Source: Siniperca chuatsi
Taxonomy: Eukaryota > Chordata > Actinopteri > Centrarchiformes > Sinipercidae
DNA: 64,000 nucleotides
NCBI RefSeq assembly: GCF_020085105.1
Contig: NC_058062.1
Location: 25,019,562 to 25,083,561, forward strand
Direction of reading: 5' to 3'
This document shows positions 52,853 to 63,345 of this stretch, piece by piece (the first letter of the stretch is position 1; every line of letters begins with the position of its first letter). The notes under the pieces are model-generated. The model was not told the origin of the DNA, did no database searches, and saw only the letters and a program-made list of their open reading frames with translations. A program made the position numbers and the translations under genes.

Positions 52853-55800
52853 CTGTGGATGAAGAAGAGTAGAAACAGTAAGAGAGGAATGTATTTGGGT
52901 CTCTGTAATTAATATTATAAAGAGTCCGGTCTAGACCTGCTCTATAGGAAAAGTGAAACGAGATAACTTCTGTTATGAATTGGCGCTATATAAATAAAAG
53001 TGAATTGAATTAAATCATTCTAAAGCTTACATTATTATTAAAATATTATTTTAAAATATTTCTGCCTCTGGAGCTGCAGAGTCTGGATCTGTGGTTGTGG
53101 GCCACCTGCTGCCCCTGTGTTCCTGCTCGACAACTGCAAAAAATAAAATTGAATACTGTTCACCTCGAACATCGCGACGAAAGATAAAATAGTTGCTGCT
53201 GTGATAACTTTTCAGAGTTGTAAAATCCTGTCTAAGTATTTTCAATTCAATTCAATTTATTTATATAGCGCCAATTCATAACAGAAGTTATCTCATTGCG
53301 CTTTTCCTATAGAGCAGGTCTAGACCTGACTCTTTATAATATTATTTACAGAGACCCAACAGATCCCACCATGAGCAAGCACTTGTATTACACACGTCTG
53401 TCTGAGAAGCCTTTAATCTTTTACTCCAACTGGACTTCCTGGATCGTATTTCATTGTCTCACTGGTACCTTAAACAACATGCTGCCTGTTTTTAACACAG
53501 AGCTGTTTTCAGTCTGAATCCCCGCTCCGGGAAGAAGCTTGTGCCGGCCCCAGCAGGGACCTGGATTTAGACAAATCCTGTGGTAAACTAAAATTAAGTC
53601 AAATAAATAAGGACTGTACCTGATGATTTGCACCAGCTCCAAGAAGGCCTCATCTACGTTGTAGCGATTCTTGGCCGAAGACTCCATGTAGTGGATCCTG
53701 TTCTCTCTGGCGAACGCCTGAGCATCCTCCCTGGAGATCTGCAGACAAAGCAAACAAGATCCAGGCCCAGCCTCCAGTAAGAGCATTCTTTTCATCCCGT
53801 GCAGCTGTGCTCTCGTTACACTCTCCATTCACTTCAATAATGAGTGGTCCACCTGTACATTACTGTACTGTGAGGAGATTAGCCCAGACAAGAGATAAAA
53901 GCTTTCATTACAAATGTAGGAGGATATTTGTCTGAGACCTCTACAAAAAGAAAAATAGCTAAATGAAACAAAAAGTAAGAGGTTACTGTTTGCTTCCCTG
54001 GTTTTTTATAAGCTGGTTTTTGTTGCTCCTCCTTTAAATGAGGCTAATCATATTAGTTAACTGAGGTCAGAAATTCCTTTCCCTCTGGAGTATATATGTC
54101 TGCACTCCACTATATTCCAGGAACCAGGAACAATGGGACAGCGTAAAGATGCATGAGGGTGTTACCACTCTTTGCTGTTCCAGGTCAGCCTTGTTTGCAA
54201 CCAGCACCATGGGGAAGTCGTCTCGGTCCTTCACTCTCAGGATCTGGGTGTGGAATTTCTGGACCTCATGGTAGCTGTTGGGAGGGAAAGAATTAGCAGC
54301 CACAATATCAACGAGCATAGATTGATAAGGATTCTGATTTACGGGAAGGAATGTACTGTGTACAGGAGATGGACACAGTAATGACCAATCAAATCATCCC
54401 AACAGCTAGAGCCATTTGTAGTGCAATAAAATGTCTGCATGCTTTTGTTTAAACGGGTCTCCTTCAGTTAGTCATGTCTGGGTATGTTTACACGTGCGCA
54501 GTCATTACAAAAGTCACTACTGTCTGAAAACTCCCACTCATAATTCAGTTGACACAAGAGAAAACATTGCCAATGTAAACGCAAGACTGTGCCATACAGA
54601 TGAATACTTGTGCTATTTTTACATGAATGTATGAACTGCTAGCCACGGAGCTCTGGAGTGGTCAAGCACAGGGTCTTTATCTAATAAACTGACAGACGCT
54701 GTAAATACAGCCTGAATCTACTGGTTGACGTTCAGCTCTCCCTGTGCCTGTCTAAGGAACAGCTGGACAGCGAGTCCTCACGCCAGTCTCACCACCAGCG
54801 ACAGCTCACTGCACTTCCTCTTTAGCAGGAAGACAGACAGCATAACACAGTAACACTGACAAACCATTCAGCACCCTGTGTCTCGCCATCTCTGCGGCGC
54901 TTCTTAAGCTAGAAGCACTCATCTGTAGGTCAAAGTTACACACTCACACACACACTTTCCATTACCTGCTCCGGTCGTTGAGCGCAAACACCAGTAAGAA
55001 GCCTTCTCCTGAGCGCATGTACTGCTCCCTCATCGCCCCAAACTCCTCCTGACCTGCTGTATCCAAGACTGACACACACACAGGACGCGTTACAGATATG
55101 ACAGCAACAATATTTAGGCATGAGAGATGGCTACGTTTAGGAGTAAGCTTAGGAATAATTAGAGCTGGTTACTAGTGTTAGTTTGTGGTTGGTAATGGCT
55201 GTACTGCAACATGGACAGGGTTCGAAGATGAAGGTTTCCTGATGGCCTACAATCTGCACAACAGGACTAGCTGTCCATGGTGCTGAAGAGGATGATGAAT
55301 ATGTGTGAAAGTAAGCTGGCATATTTAACTGATTGTAAGCCGTGTTATATAATACATGTTAAGATGCTGTATGTCTTCTATGAGTGGGTGGGGGGGAGCC
55401 CCAGTTTGTCTCTCGTGTTTTATCATTACAATCGAGTCACAGAGCTAAGCATCTGTTTTTTCTGAAAGATTCGTCTCTGAAGAGCCATCAATGACCCAGA
55501 AGGTAGTTTAACGACACAGAATCTGGATAATAACATATTCTGTCCACTGCACAATTAAAAATCTTCTTGACCTGCTTTACAAGTTGCAACTCTATTTTCT
55601 CATCCAAAGACGATACTTAATTGTATGTGAAAATAATAATAAATATTGGAAAGAAACGCTGATACAGACAAAAATGGTGATAACAAAACTTTTAAAATTT
55701 GGTTCATGTCGTACAGATCAGTCACTGAGATCTGTATGTAATTTCGAGATAACGTCTTTGTTTGGATTAGGAAGCGGGAAACTTTATAACTTGGGAAACA

Positions 55801-58472
55801 AGTTATAAATCTTTTATTTTTATCTACGTAGTGAGAAGAGTCTCTGAGGGGTTTGGAAATACATTTAAAACAGCAAGTGTTGTTCAACAAGCTCCGGGGT
55901 TTTTCCAAAAATCGCCAGGGATTCGATGTAATGTGCCGTAGTGCTGCATGAGAGGCACAGACTGGGCTGAGGAAGCCCACGTTCCTGTCGAGGACGCCGA
56001 CTGAGCCAGTGACTAGACGGAGCATTTGTGTGTAATAACGTGCCGGTCCCACCCTTTACACCACCCACAGTAACGTGTTGCTGCAACATCTGTGAACACG
56101 TCACTCTAAGACATCCAGTATAACAAATAACAAGCGCTCCCAATATCAAAATCAAGTCTCTTAGAGATAATGACTTCCTCCTACGTCTGTTCACCCGAGA
56201 AGCTTAAATTTCACCAAACTGCATCATGTGGTCTTCAGTAATGTTTGTGGAGGGCGAGGTATAGAGAAGGAAGCAGAGAAGATTCTAAAACTGGAGTCAG
56301 ATCCACAGTGCTGTAAACACACGAGGAAACAGATAAAGAGCAGCTGTGCAGAGTTCATCTGTACACATCTGATGATTCACATGTTACTGTGTGGTGAAAC
56401 ACACTACAGCCTGGCTCCATGCAGCAACGCTGGCCAAGTCCGGTACAAGTCCTAACAAGGGAATGAAAGATCCAGAGAGCAAACACACTGCCTGTGTCAT
56501 ATCACATCACAGTGCAACACACCCTCTGCCTTCAAACAAAGCCTTTCACACACCCTGACAAACAGTGTGAAGCATGAATTCATGTCCAGTGTGACGGAGC
56601 CTTACTGTCCAGCCGGGTCTCCTTTCCATCCACGGTACAGATCTTGGTGTAGGAGTCTTCAATGGTGGGGTCGTAGTCTGACACAAAGTAGGACTGTGGA
56701 ACACACTCAGTGTTAATAACAAGCCACTGCTGCGGGCACAGTTTACACTGCAGCTGCAGGCTGCTGTCAACAGTAGACTATATCTCTTAAACACAGCGGC
56801 TTGTCTTAGTATTCTCCCAACAAATATCTGGCTCCGTTAGTTACTGACGGTTAAATAAGACCCGGCCACACAACGATGCTGCACGGCCATTCGGGAGCAC
56901 TACAAATGTGAATACTCCAGTAAGATAGATCTGTGTTTCTGTAACCAGGGGTAGGAGTACGTTTACTCAACACATTTCACAGGCCTTTATTGTATTCTTT
57001 ACTCCACTACATTTATCTGACAGCTATGGTTACTAGTGACTTTACAGCTTCTACACACAGTGTGGTATTGTTACTTTTATCTGAATACTTTTCCCACCAC
57101 TCCCTGTAACAGGACTTTGGCCTGTACTCTTCCAGAACAGGCTTTGTTAGCAAAATCACTATCTATGTAGCCTAACTTATGTTAACTTGTGTTAACTTGC
57201 ATCTGCCACAAACCTTAGCTAACAGTGGCTTCCTGAAGCAATGGCTGCCTGGAGGGTAGAAAAACCACATTCAAAAAAAAAGTGGCCAGCAGCAACATGA
57301 AGTTTATGAGATCTGTAATCACTTAGCAACATGTAAGAAACTAAATAGTGCTAAAGCAGCACACACATGAAGCTCCTGCTTGTTGCTGGGGGCCATGTGC
57401 TACATGTCAAAGCTCCAGACGCCGTGCAGTGTCTCCCCTCCTCAGACTAATGCTGAAGTGAAGGGCCTCAGCAGCGTTTCTGCACGTGTCGCCTGTGCTG
57501 TAAATCCCATATACCTCACATGACTGCTAACACTTTCTACGCCATCCAATAGTGTTATTGTGAATGTGTCCGTTGCCTCTATAGCTCTGCTGCTTTCACT
57601 TGTCTTCTTTCGTGTGTGTTGTGTTGAGGCAATGCGGCCAGCCAATCATAGCCAGACATGAAGGACGTGCGATCAATGACAAGTGAACGTTTCGACTGTT
57701 CAGTTCGGTATTCCATCACGATGAACATCATGTCTGCGTGCTTCTTTTTCACTCAAAACTGTTACTGTGCAGTTGCAATGAATAAAAGCAGGCGTGACGT
57801 TCACTGTGAAGGAGTTCCTACTGTAAGCACCTTCAGGTGGACTTGCGTAATGTACATGATGGAAATGGAAAAAGACGCTGGCGTGCAGCACACTGTGCAG
57901 AGACTTCAGCTGGGCCTATACATGACTGCTGCGACCTTTAGAAAGGGGTTATAAGTTGTAACTAGTGGCTTTGTGAATCACTCACCAATGCTTTATAGAT
58001 CAGTAATAGGCCATGAATGTGAACAACTATTTGGGTTGCCAGGTTGTGAAAAATCCTCCTCACACTTTGCTTTGGCTTTTTAGCTCGTAAGTTCACCAGG
58101 AAAACTCCCTCCTTGTGGAACAGAGCAAAACTTATTTATTACTAACTTATTCACATGTACAGTTCAAGACTGTTCCTGACTCAGTGCTCGAACTTAAAGT
58201 CCTAATAACTTTGGCTCATGACAAGGTGAGCAATGGCATGGCTGTGACTGCCTCACCAGCCAGCAGCATTAGTGAGAGATTTATTGAGCAGTGCTAAAGC
58301 CTTTGTGACAGCACTCCCGCCAGCGCAGCGTGCTGTGAACACTACCTGCAGCGCAGTGTAGCTGCGCGTGAGTCCGGAGGCCTACCTGGATGAACTGGAT
58401 GGTTAGGGCGCTCTTCCCCACCCCTCCTCCTCCCACCACCACCAGCTTGAATCGCTCCTCTTCTCCACTCAT
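52765..58472 (-). CDS. rras: RRAS small GTPase, complete, six coding exons
   Basis: Membrane-anchored Ras-family GTPase acting in integrin activation and cell adhesion. Exons: 58386-58472, 56606-56693, 54966-55068, 54166-54274, 53620-53738, 52765-52852; 594 nt, 197 aa, all phases fit. G-box motifs: P-loop GGGGVGKS (14-21), switch I with [19 protein letters not shown] with the catalytic Gln, NKAD, and ESSAK. Effector-region and specificity residues match R-Ras rather than M-Ras ([20 protein letters not shown]). The C-terminus GGCPCVLL has the same CAAX box as human R-Ras: prenylated Cys with Leu at the last place, favouring geranylgeranyl, and an upstream Cys for palmitoylation. The ~26-residue N-terminal extension of human R-Ras is absent; the start [13 protein letters not shown] follows directly. 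Introns contain L2 tail fragments. Confidence 0.96.
52890..53140 (+). mobile_element. L2-type LINE tail fragments in RRAS intron 5
   Basis: 52893-53010 matches the terminal ttgggtctctgtaattaat...ggcgctatataaataaaag. 53055-53140 matches the upstream tatttctgcctctggagctgcagag...tgctcgacaactgc part, so the order is rearranged. Confidence 0.75.
53240..53390 (-). mobile_element. L2-type LINE tail fragment, opposite orientation
   Basis: caattcaatttatttatatagcgccaattcataacagaagttatctc...cagagacccaaca is the reverse complement of the same tail. Together with 52893-53010 it forms a large imperfect inverted repeat inside the RRAS intron. Confidence 0.8.
53620..53738 (-). CDS. rras: RRAS exon 5 (SAK)
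   Basis: 119 nt. Acceptor TGTCTGCAG|ATCTCC, donor ATCATCAG|GTACAG. Encodes [20 protein letters not shown] then [20 protein letters not shown]. Confidence 0.95.
54166..54274 (-). CDS. rras: RRAS exon 4 (NKAD)
   Basis: 109 nt. Acceptor TCCCAACAG|CTACCATG, donor AGAGTG|GTAACACC. Encodes [20 protein letters not shown] then [16 protein letters not shown], the guanine-specificity motif. Confidence 0.95.
54966..55068 (-). CDS. rras: RRAS exon 3 (DTAGQEEF, switch II)
   Basis: 103 nt. Acceptor GTGTCAG|TCTTGGAT, donor AGCAG|GTAATGG. Encodes [20 protein letters not shown] then [13 protein letters not shown]. Confidence 0.95.
55069..56605. other. RRAS intron 2
   Basis: No exon. Nothing recognisable; short open frames only. 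Confidence 0.4.
56606..56693 (-). CDS. rras: RRAS exon 2 (switch I)
   Basis: 88 nt. Acceptor TTCCACAG|TCCTAC, donor GGACA|GTAAGGC. Encodes [20 protein letters not shown] then VDGKETRLD, with one base left for Ile. Confidence 0.95.
56694..58385. other. RRAS intron 1
   Basis: Holds a dispersed repeat at 56945-57110; otherwise no recognisable feature. Confidence 0.4.
56945..57110. repeat. Dispersed repeat related to 13525-13620
   Basis: ggggtaggagtacgtttactcaa...ctttactccactacatttatctgacagctatggttact...gaatacttttcccaccactcc, a known fish pattern of a non-autonomous DNA transposon. Confidence 0.5.
58386..58472 (-). CDS. rras: RRAS exon 1 (P-loop)
   Basis: 87 nt, 29 codons: [20 protein letters not shown] then [12 protein letters not shown] at 58472-58470. 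Donor ATCCAG|GTAGGCC. An in-frame longer N-terminus with an ATG was not found upstream. Confidence 0.95.
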
Positions 58473-58479
58473 ACTGGTT

Positions 58480-58900
58480 CTGAACTGGGGTTTGTCCGGA
58501 TCAAAAACCTCCCAGGGCCCGAGTCGGAGTCCCGCCGTTCACCAGCAGCTAAAGCCCAAAGTCCGAAGGAAAGTAGTCGAGTGAATCCGCCCGTTAACGC
58601 CGCTGTTAGCAGAGGGCACCAGCATGGAGGACCTGAAACTTCTTTACATGGAGCTCATTTTCTACAACGAGCTTTTCAACACACAGCCCCCGCGTTCAGC
58701 GCCACACCTGAGAAGCAAAGTCCCGCCGGAGTCCCGTCGTCCATCCGCCACAACAAGCTCCGAGTTTAGCGTGCGCCTTTTCTCTTCTTTCTGCTCTTCT
58801 TTCTGCTCTGTGCTCTCCTCTGAGGGCGGAACTGCTTCCTCTTTTCTCTTTCTCTAGAAAGTAAAGCAGCGCGCGCGCAGAGAAACACTGACCAGAACAA
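58480..58900 (-). promoter_or_regulatory. rras: GC-rich 5' region of RRAS
   Basis: CpG-containing sequence directly upstream of the RRAS start codon, including a short CG run at 58869-58878. No TATA box was recognised. The exact start site cannot be read. Confidence 0.45.
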
Positions 58901-60540
58901 ATTCCACTCGCGTGCGTCAGTTTCCTTATTTGGTCATTTGGAGTATCCGTGACATCACGGCAGCCTTGTGGCTGGCACAGACGGAAAAGCAGCACGAGGT
59001 CCGAACTACTGCACCGTGATTGTGGAGATCAATGATTCGCTACTACACATCTGTGTAGTGTTTTAGCTGGAACAAGAACATACATGTAACTTGACGCACG
59101 CGGCTCGTTCCCAGTACAGCTCCTGGTCTGTTCTCCGCACCAGCCGCTGCGCCTGAATCCAGCGGCACCCCGGGGCCCGCACATACCTTAGCTGCCCCCC
59201 CCGGGCGTCCGTCCGTGCCGCCGAGCTGCTGTCATCACTACGGAGAGCCGCTGAAATCCACCTCTCTGGCTTCTCGTGCAAACGGAGGAGAACGGCGGAG
59301 GAGTTGGAATGCAGCCATTCGGATCCATACTGATGCTCGACCTTTTAAAGTATTGTGATGAAACGTATGTCTTCTTACAGCTGATAATATTGTTATGCAT
59401 TGCAGGCTTCATAGGAAGTCTTTCACATCTGACATTTTCACTGGATTGTTCTTGTGCCAGTCCCAAGTCTGGATAAATGCAGAGGGTTGTGTCAGGAAGG
59501 GCATCCGACGTAAAGCACATGCCAAATTAAAAATGCGAGTCGTGACGATGACTTCCATACCGGATCGGTCGGGGCCGCCACCGGTGCTGTTGACCTGCAG
59601 GGTACCGGTGGAAATTGGACTCCTGTTGGTCGATGGATGTAGTGAGAGAGGACATGAAGTTAGTTGGTGTGAGTGAGGAGGATGCAGAGGACTGGGTTAG
59701 ATGGAGGACATGAAAGGGAACAGAAAGAAGGAGGATGTGCTGAATGTTCCGGGCGCAGCAACCTGCCGAGGCCCCTGTCCGCACCTCCTGCATGGTGTAC
59801 AGCAGTGGGAGCCAAATAAATATGTGGCCCCTGACCGAAGCTAAACTTTTCCACAGTTATGCATAAATCTACTGCGGGTATGGAATGGAACAATGGAAAC
59901 CCAAAGCTGCATGTGAAGCCAGATAAATAGGACCTGGTTCTGTCGGCTGAAGAGCAGTGAGTCGCGTGGCGGTCTAACAGAAAATATTATATGGAAACAA
60001 CAGAACTTTGATTCAACCACAGCAGAGGCGGGCCACTACTGTTCATGTGTTGGCCGTAACACACAGCACATGGTTGCACGTAGGAGTCATTTTGTGCCAC
60101 ACGAACGAAGCTGCTGGGACTCTGTTAGCCCACACTTCCACTTCGATGCTAAAAATGGCATCTGCCCAATCCTAAAGCAACCGCTTACAGGGGCAGGACC
60201 AGGATCCATAAGGCCCTCATCGTGTCCGGTGATATTGTGCTTTAGTGGTGCACATCCCCAAATACACTTTCCACAAAATCAGTCCAGACCACTCACAGTG
60301 AGCCCGGAGCCACTGGGGCCCCCGGGGTTCTGCAGTTGCTCACTTTGCCCGCTCGGTAATCCGGCCTTGATTATTGTCTGAAATACTGAATGACACTAAT
60401 TTTACTGATGACATCTTGATTTTAGCTGGCATTAGGCCCATCAGAGCCGTCTGAAGGTTTGCACGACCAACAGACTGTACCACATACAGAGCGTCCACAA
60501 GGCAACAGTGTCTTCTTTAGAAAAAAGGGGCCGCTAATGA
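58901..60540. other. RRAS-DUSP intergenic region
   Basis: GC-rich patch at 59100-59290, a non-LTR fragment at 59462-59735, and otherwise sequence in which I see no gene. Confidence 0.4.
59462..59735 (+). mobile_element. Non-LTR 3' fragment related to 7810-8357
   Basis: gatgtagtgagagaggacatgaagttagt...gtgaggaggatgcagagga and the terminal gaaagggaacag match 8235-8345. The preceding gttgtgtcaggaagggcatccgacgtaaa piece is typical of the same kind of fish element. Confidence 0.7.
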
Positions 60541-60950
60541 ACCCCTGCATTACAGTAAACGGGCCTCCCCTCAGTGTGTGTGTGTCCCGGTCAAACATTT
60601 AGAAAGGAAATATTGTGAGACATGTAACCGTCAGAGAAAATAATGTCCGAATGTGGCCAAAACCGATCATATATTCATTAAGATTAAACAGAGATCCCAG
60701 TCATATGTTGACGGTTTTACTTAGGACAACAGCTCTGTAGGTGAGGGGTCGTGACAGTGATGAGATTGTTGAGAAGCCGGCTCTGAAGCGTCCCGCTGAG
60801 AAAAGGGCAGTGAGGCAGGTTGAAACGTCATCTTTAATCAGCAGTAAATACATTTCAAGCCACCGCGCCAAAAGTCTTTTAAATCTTACAAACGACAAGA
60901 AAAGCGGACCAGTGTCCATATGTAGCACACAAGACGCACTCGTGTGGAGG

Positions 60951-60956
60951 TTTATT
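60951..60956 (-). terminator. Candidate DUSP poly(A) signal (AATAAA)
   Basis: AATAAA on the minus strand about 120 nt after the DUSP stop codon, a plausible end of a short 3' UTR. Confidence 0.4.
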
Positions 60957-61074
60957 GTCAAGTATAGTTCTTATATTCAGCTCTGCAATAAATAAATCAA
61001 CAGAAGACAAAAGTTCTTTCAGACCTCCTGATGTACGCTATGACAAACATGCACAGACCCCCCCCCCAGCACCT

Positions 61075-61837
61075 TCAGCACCTGTACGGCACTGCAGGCT
61101 GTCCCATCCTTACAGGGTGGACAAACACCCCTCCCAGCAGCACCCTCTCCCCCCAGCCCAGCAGCTTGTTGAGGGTGAGGCTGAACGGCGACAGCAGGCC
61201 CTGCTCCTTCGCCTCGGCTCTGCTGCACTCGCTGTGGGAGGGACTCTGCTCGCCGTGTGTGTCCTCTGCCTGCCCGCTCTGTGTCTTTGCCTCGGCCCTT
61301 TCTCCCGTCTCCTTACTGTGGACACTTTTGGACATGATGGTGCCCCTTGCTTGCTGGCTGCTGCTTGCTAGGGAGGGAGGGCAGATTCCCAGAGGGGTTA
61401 AAGAGAGGGTGAGGCTTTTGCGTTTCTCTAATAGAGAAGCAGAGCCTGCTGGGAGTTGTAGTTGTGTGGGCTTTGCTGCTGGCTCACAGGGGCTTGGAGC
61501 TGGAACCTCACATGGCGTCTGGACTTGCTGCTGGTTTTGACTGAGATTCAAATGAAGAGTCCGAAGTTTCCCTGACAGGTTTCCACTTCCACCTGGATGT
61601 GAGTGTCGCTGCTGGGTTTTGTCTGTGTGGTAGAAATTCTCTCTGTGTGCCTGCTTGACCTCCGCGGAGTCGCCGCTCACACCGTCAGCCTGACCATTCA
61701 TGTTCGGACTGGAGCGTATGCGGTTAACTCTGTCTCTCATGGACGGCAGGCGATTGTCCAGAGTGCCCTGGAAGTGCTGCAGCTGACCCAGGAAGTTGAA
61801 GTTTGGGGAAATGGAGGGCCGGCGCTCTTTCACAAAC
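61075..61837 (-). CDS. Last coding exon of a DUSP8/DUSP16-type MAP-kinase phosphatase (5' part outside window)
   Basis: 763 nt, preceded by a pyrimidine stretch and the acceptor CCCCTCATAAG|GTTTGTG. With AG supplied by the previous exon it begins (R)FVKERRPSISPNFNFLGQL, the end of the dual-specificity phosphatase catalytic domain; DUSP8 has RFVKDRRPSISPNFNFLGQL (from memory). DUSP1/2/4/5 and DUSP6/7/9 differ in this stretch. The catalytic HCxxGxxR loop would be in an earlier exon, right of the window. The ~230-residue tail is Ser/Gln-rich and weakly conserved in my memory, ending LLSPFSLTLNKLLGWGERVL then LGGVFVHPVRMGQPAVPYRC. The tail is shorter than in DUSP8/16. Assignment to the MKP family is firm, the paralogue is not. 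Confidence 0.8.
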
Positions 61838-61980
61838 CTTATGAGGGGACAGACAGGATGTGGGTCAGATCACACACAGACTCTGCAAAGACAGAAAACT
61901 GGTACAGAACATGGTTCAGGTACTGTACCCGAGTAAAGACTGAGCATAAGGAGTGGGTTATATGAGTCTACCTCAACATG

Positions 61981-62366
61981 CCTGTGTGCGTGCGTGCTGC
62001 GAGTGTGTGTGTGCGTGCGTGCTGCGCGTGTGTGTGCGTGCGTGCTGGGAGTGTGTGCGTGCGTGCTGGGAGTGTGTGCGTGCGTGCTGGGAGTGCGTGC
62101 GTGTGCGTGTGCGTGCGCGCGTGCGTGCGTGCGTGCGTGCGCGAGTGCGCGCGTGCTGCGCGTGCGCGCGTGCGTGCGAAATGTGTCGTGCGTGCGTGCG
62201 TGTGTGCGTGCGTGCGTGCGTGCGTGTGCGTGCGTGCGTGTGTGCGTGCGTGCGTGCGTGCGCGTGCGTGCGCGTGCGCGCGTGTGTGTGTGCGTGCGCG
62301 CGCGCGTAGTGCGTGCGTGCGCGCGTGCGTGCGTGCGTGCGTGCGTGCGCGCGCGTGCGTGCGTGC

Positions 62367-62398
<32 letters not shown>

Positions 62399-62746
62399 GC
62401 GCGTGTGCGTGCGTGCGTGCGTGCGTGCGTGCGCGCGCGTGCGCGCGCGTGCGTGCGCGTGCGCGTGCGTGCGCGCGTGCGTGCGTGCGTGCGTGCGCGC
62501 GCGCGTGCGTGCGTGCGCGTGCGTGCGCGCGCGCGTGCGTGCGTGCGTGCGCGCGTGCGTGCGTGCGTGCGTGTGCGTGCGCGCGCGCGTGCGCGCGTGC
62601 GTGCGCGCGTGTGCGTGTGTGCGTGCTGCGCGCGTGCGCGCGCGCGCGCGTGCGTGCGCGCGCAATGCGTGCGTGCGTGCGTGCGTGCGCGTGCGTGTGT
62701 GCGTGCGTGCGTGTGCGTGCGTGCGTGCGTGCGCGTGCGTGCGTGC

Positions 62747-62782
<36 letters not shown>

Positions 62783-63020
62783 GTGTGCGCGCGCGCGTGC
62801 GTGCGTGCGTGCGCGTGCGTGCGTGTGTGCGTGCGCGCGTGCGCGCGTGCGTGCGTGCGCGCGTGCGTGCGTGCGTGCGCGCGCGTGCGCGCGTGCGTGC
62901 GTGTGCGTGCGTGCGTGCGTGCGCGCGCGTGTGCGTGCGCGCGCGTGCGTGTGCGTGCGCGTGCGTGCGTGCGTGCGTGTGCGTGCGCGCGTGCGTGCGT
63001 GCGCGCGCGTGCGCGTGTGC

Positions 63021-63056
<36 letters not shown>

Positions 63057-63345
63057 GCGCGTGTGCGCGTGTGTGCGTGCGCGCGCGTGCGCGTGCGTGC
63101 GCGCGTGTGCGTGCGCGTGCGTGCGTGCGTGCGTGCGCGTGTGCGCGTGCGTGCGTGCGTGCGTGCGTGCGCGCGCGCGCGTGCGTGCGTGCGTGCGAGT
63201 GTGTGCGTGCGCGTGTGCGCGCGCGCGCGTGCGCGTGCGCGCGTGCGTGCGAGTGCGTGCGCGTGCGCGCGCGCGCGTGTCGCGGTGACTGCGTGCGTGC
63301 GTGCTGCGAGTGCGTGCGTGCTGCGAGTGTGTGCGTGCGCAAGAA
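61981..63345. repeat. 1.36-kb alternating pyrimidine-purine (TGCG)n satellite-like block
   Basis: Almost every base alternates pyrimidine and purine (tgcg, tgtg and cgcg units) with only a few phase breaks, for example around 62178-62186 and 62663. Both ends carry a 20-bp-scale unit containing gtgctgcgagtg or gtgctgggagtg (61995-62100 and 63295-63330). It lies in the intron just upstream of the last DUSP coding exon. The long open frames in it (Cys/Val/Arg/Ala or Ala/Arg/Thr/His repeats) exist only because the units lack stop codons; they are not genes. Confidence 0.97.

Noticed and set aside
59186..59281. Possible upstream RRAS coding exon with a GT donor at 59189 in compatible phase
   Set aside because: The frame starts with TTG, not ATG, and the acceptor before MSGEEER would lack a polypyrimidine tract; no evidence for an N-terminal extension.
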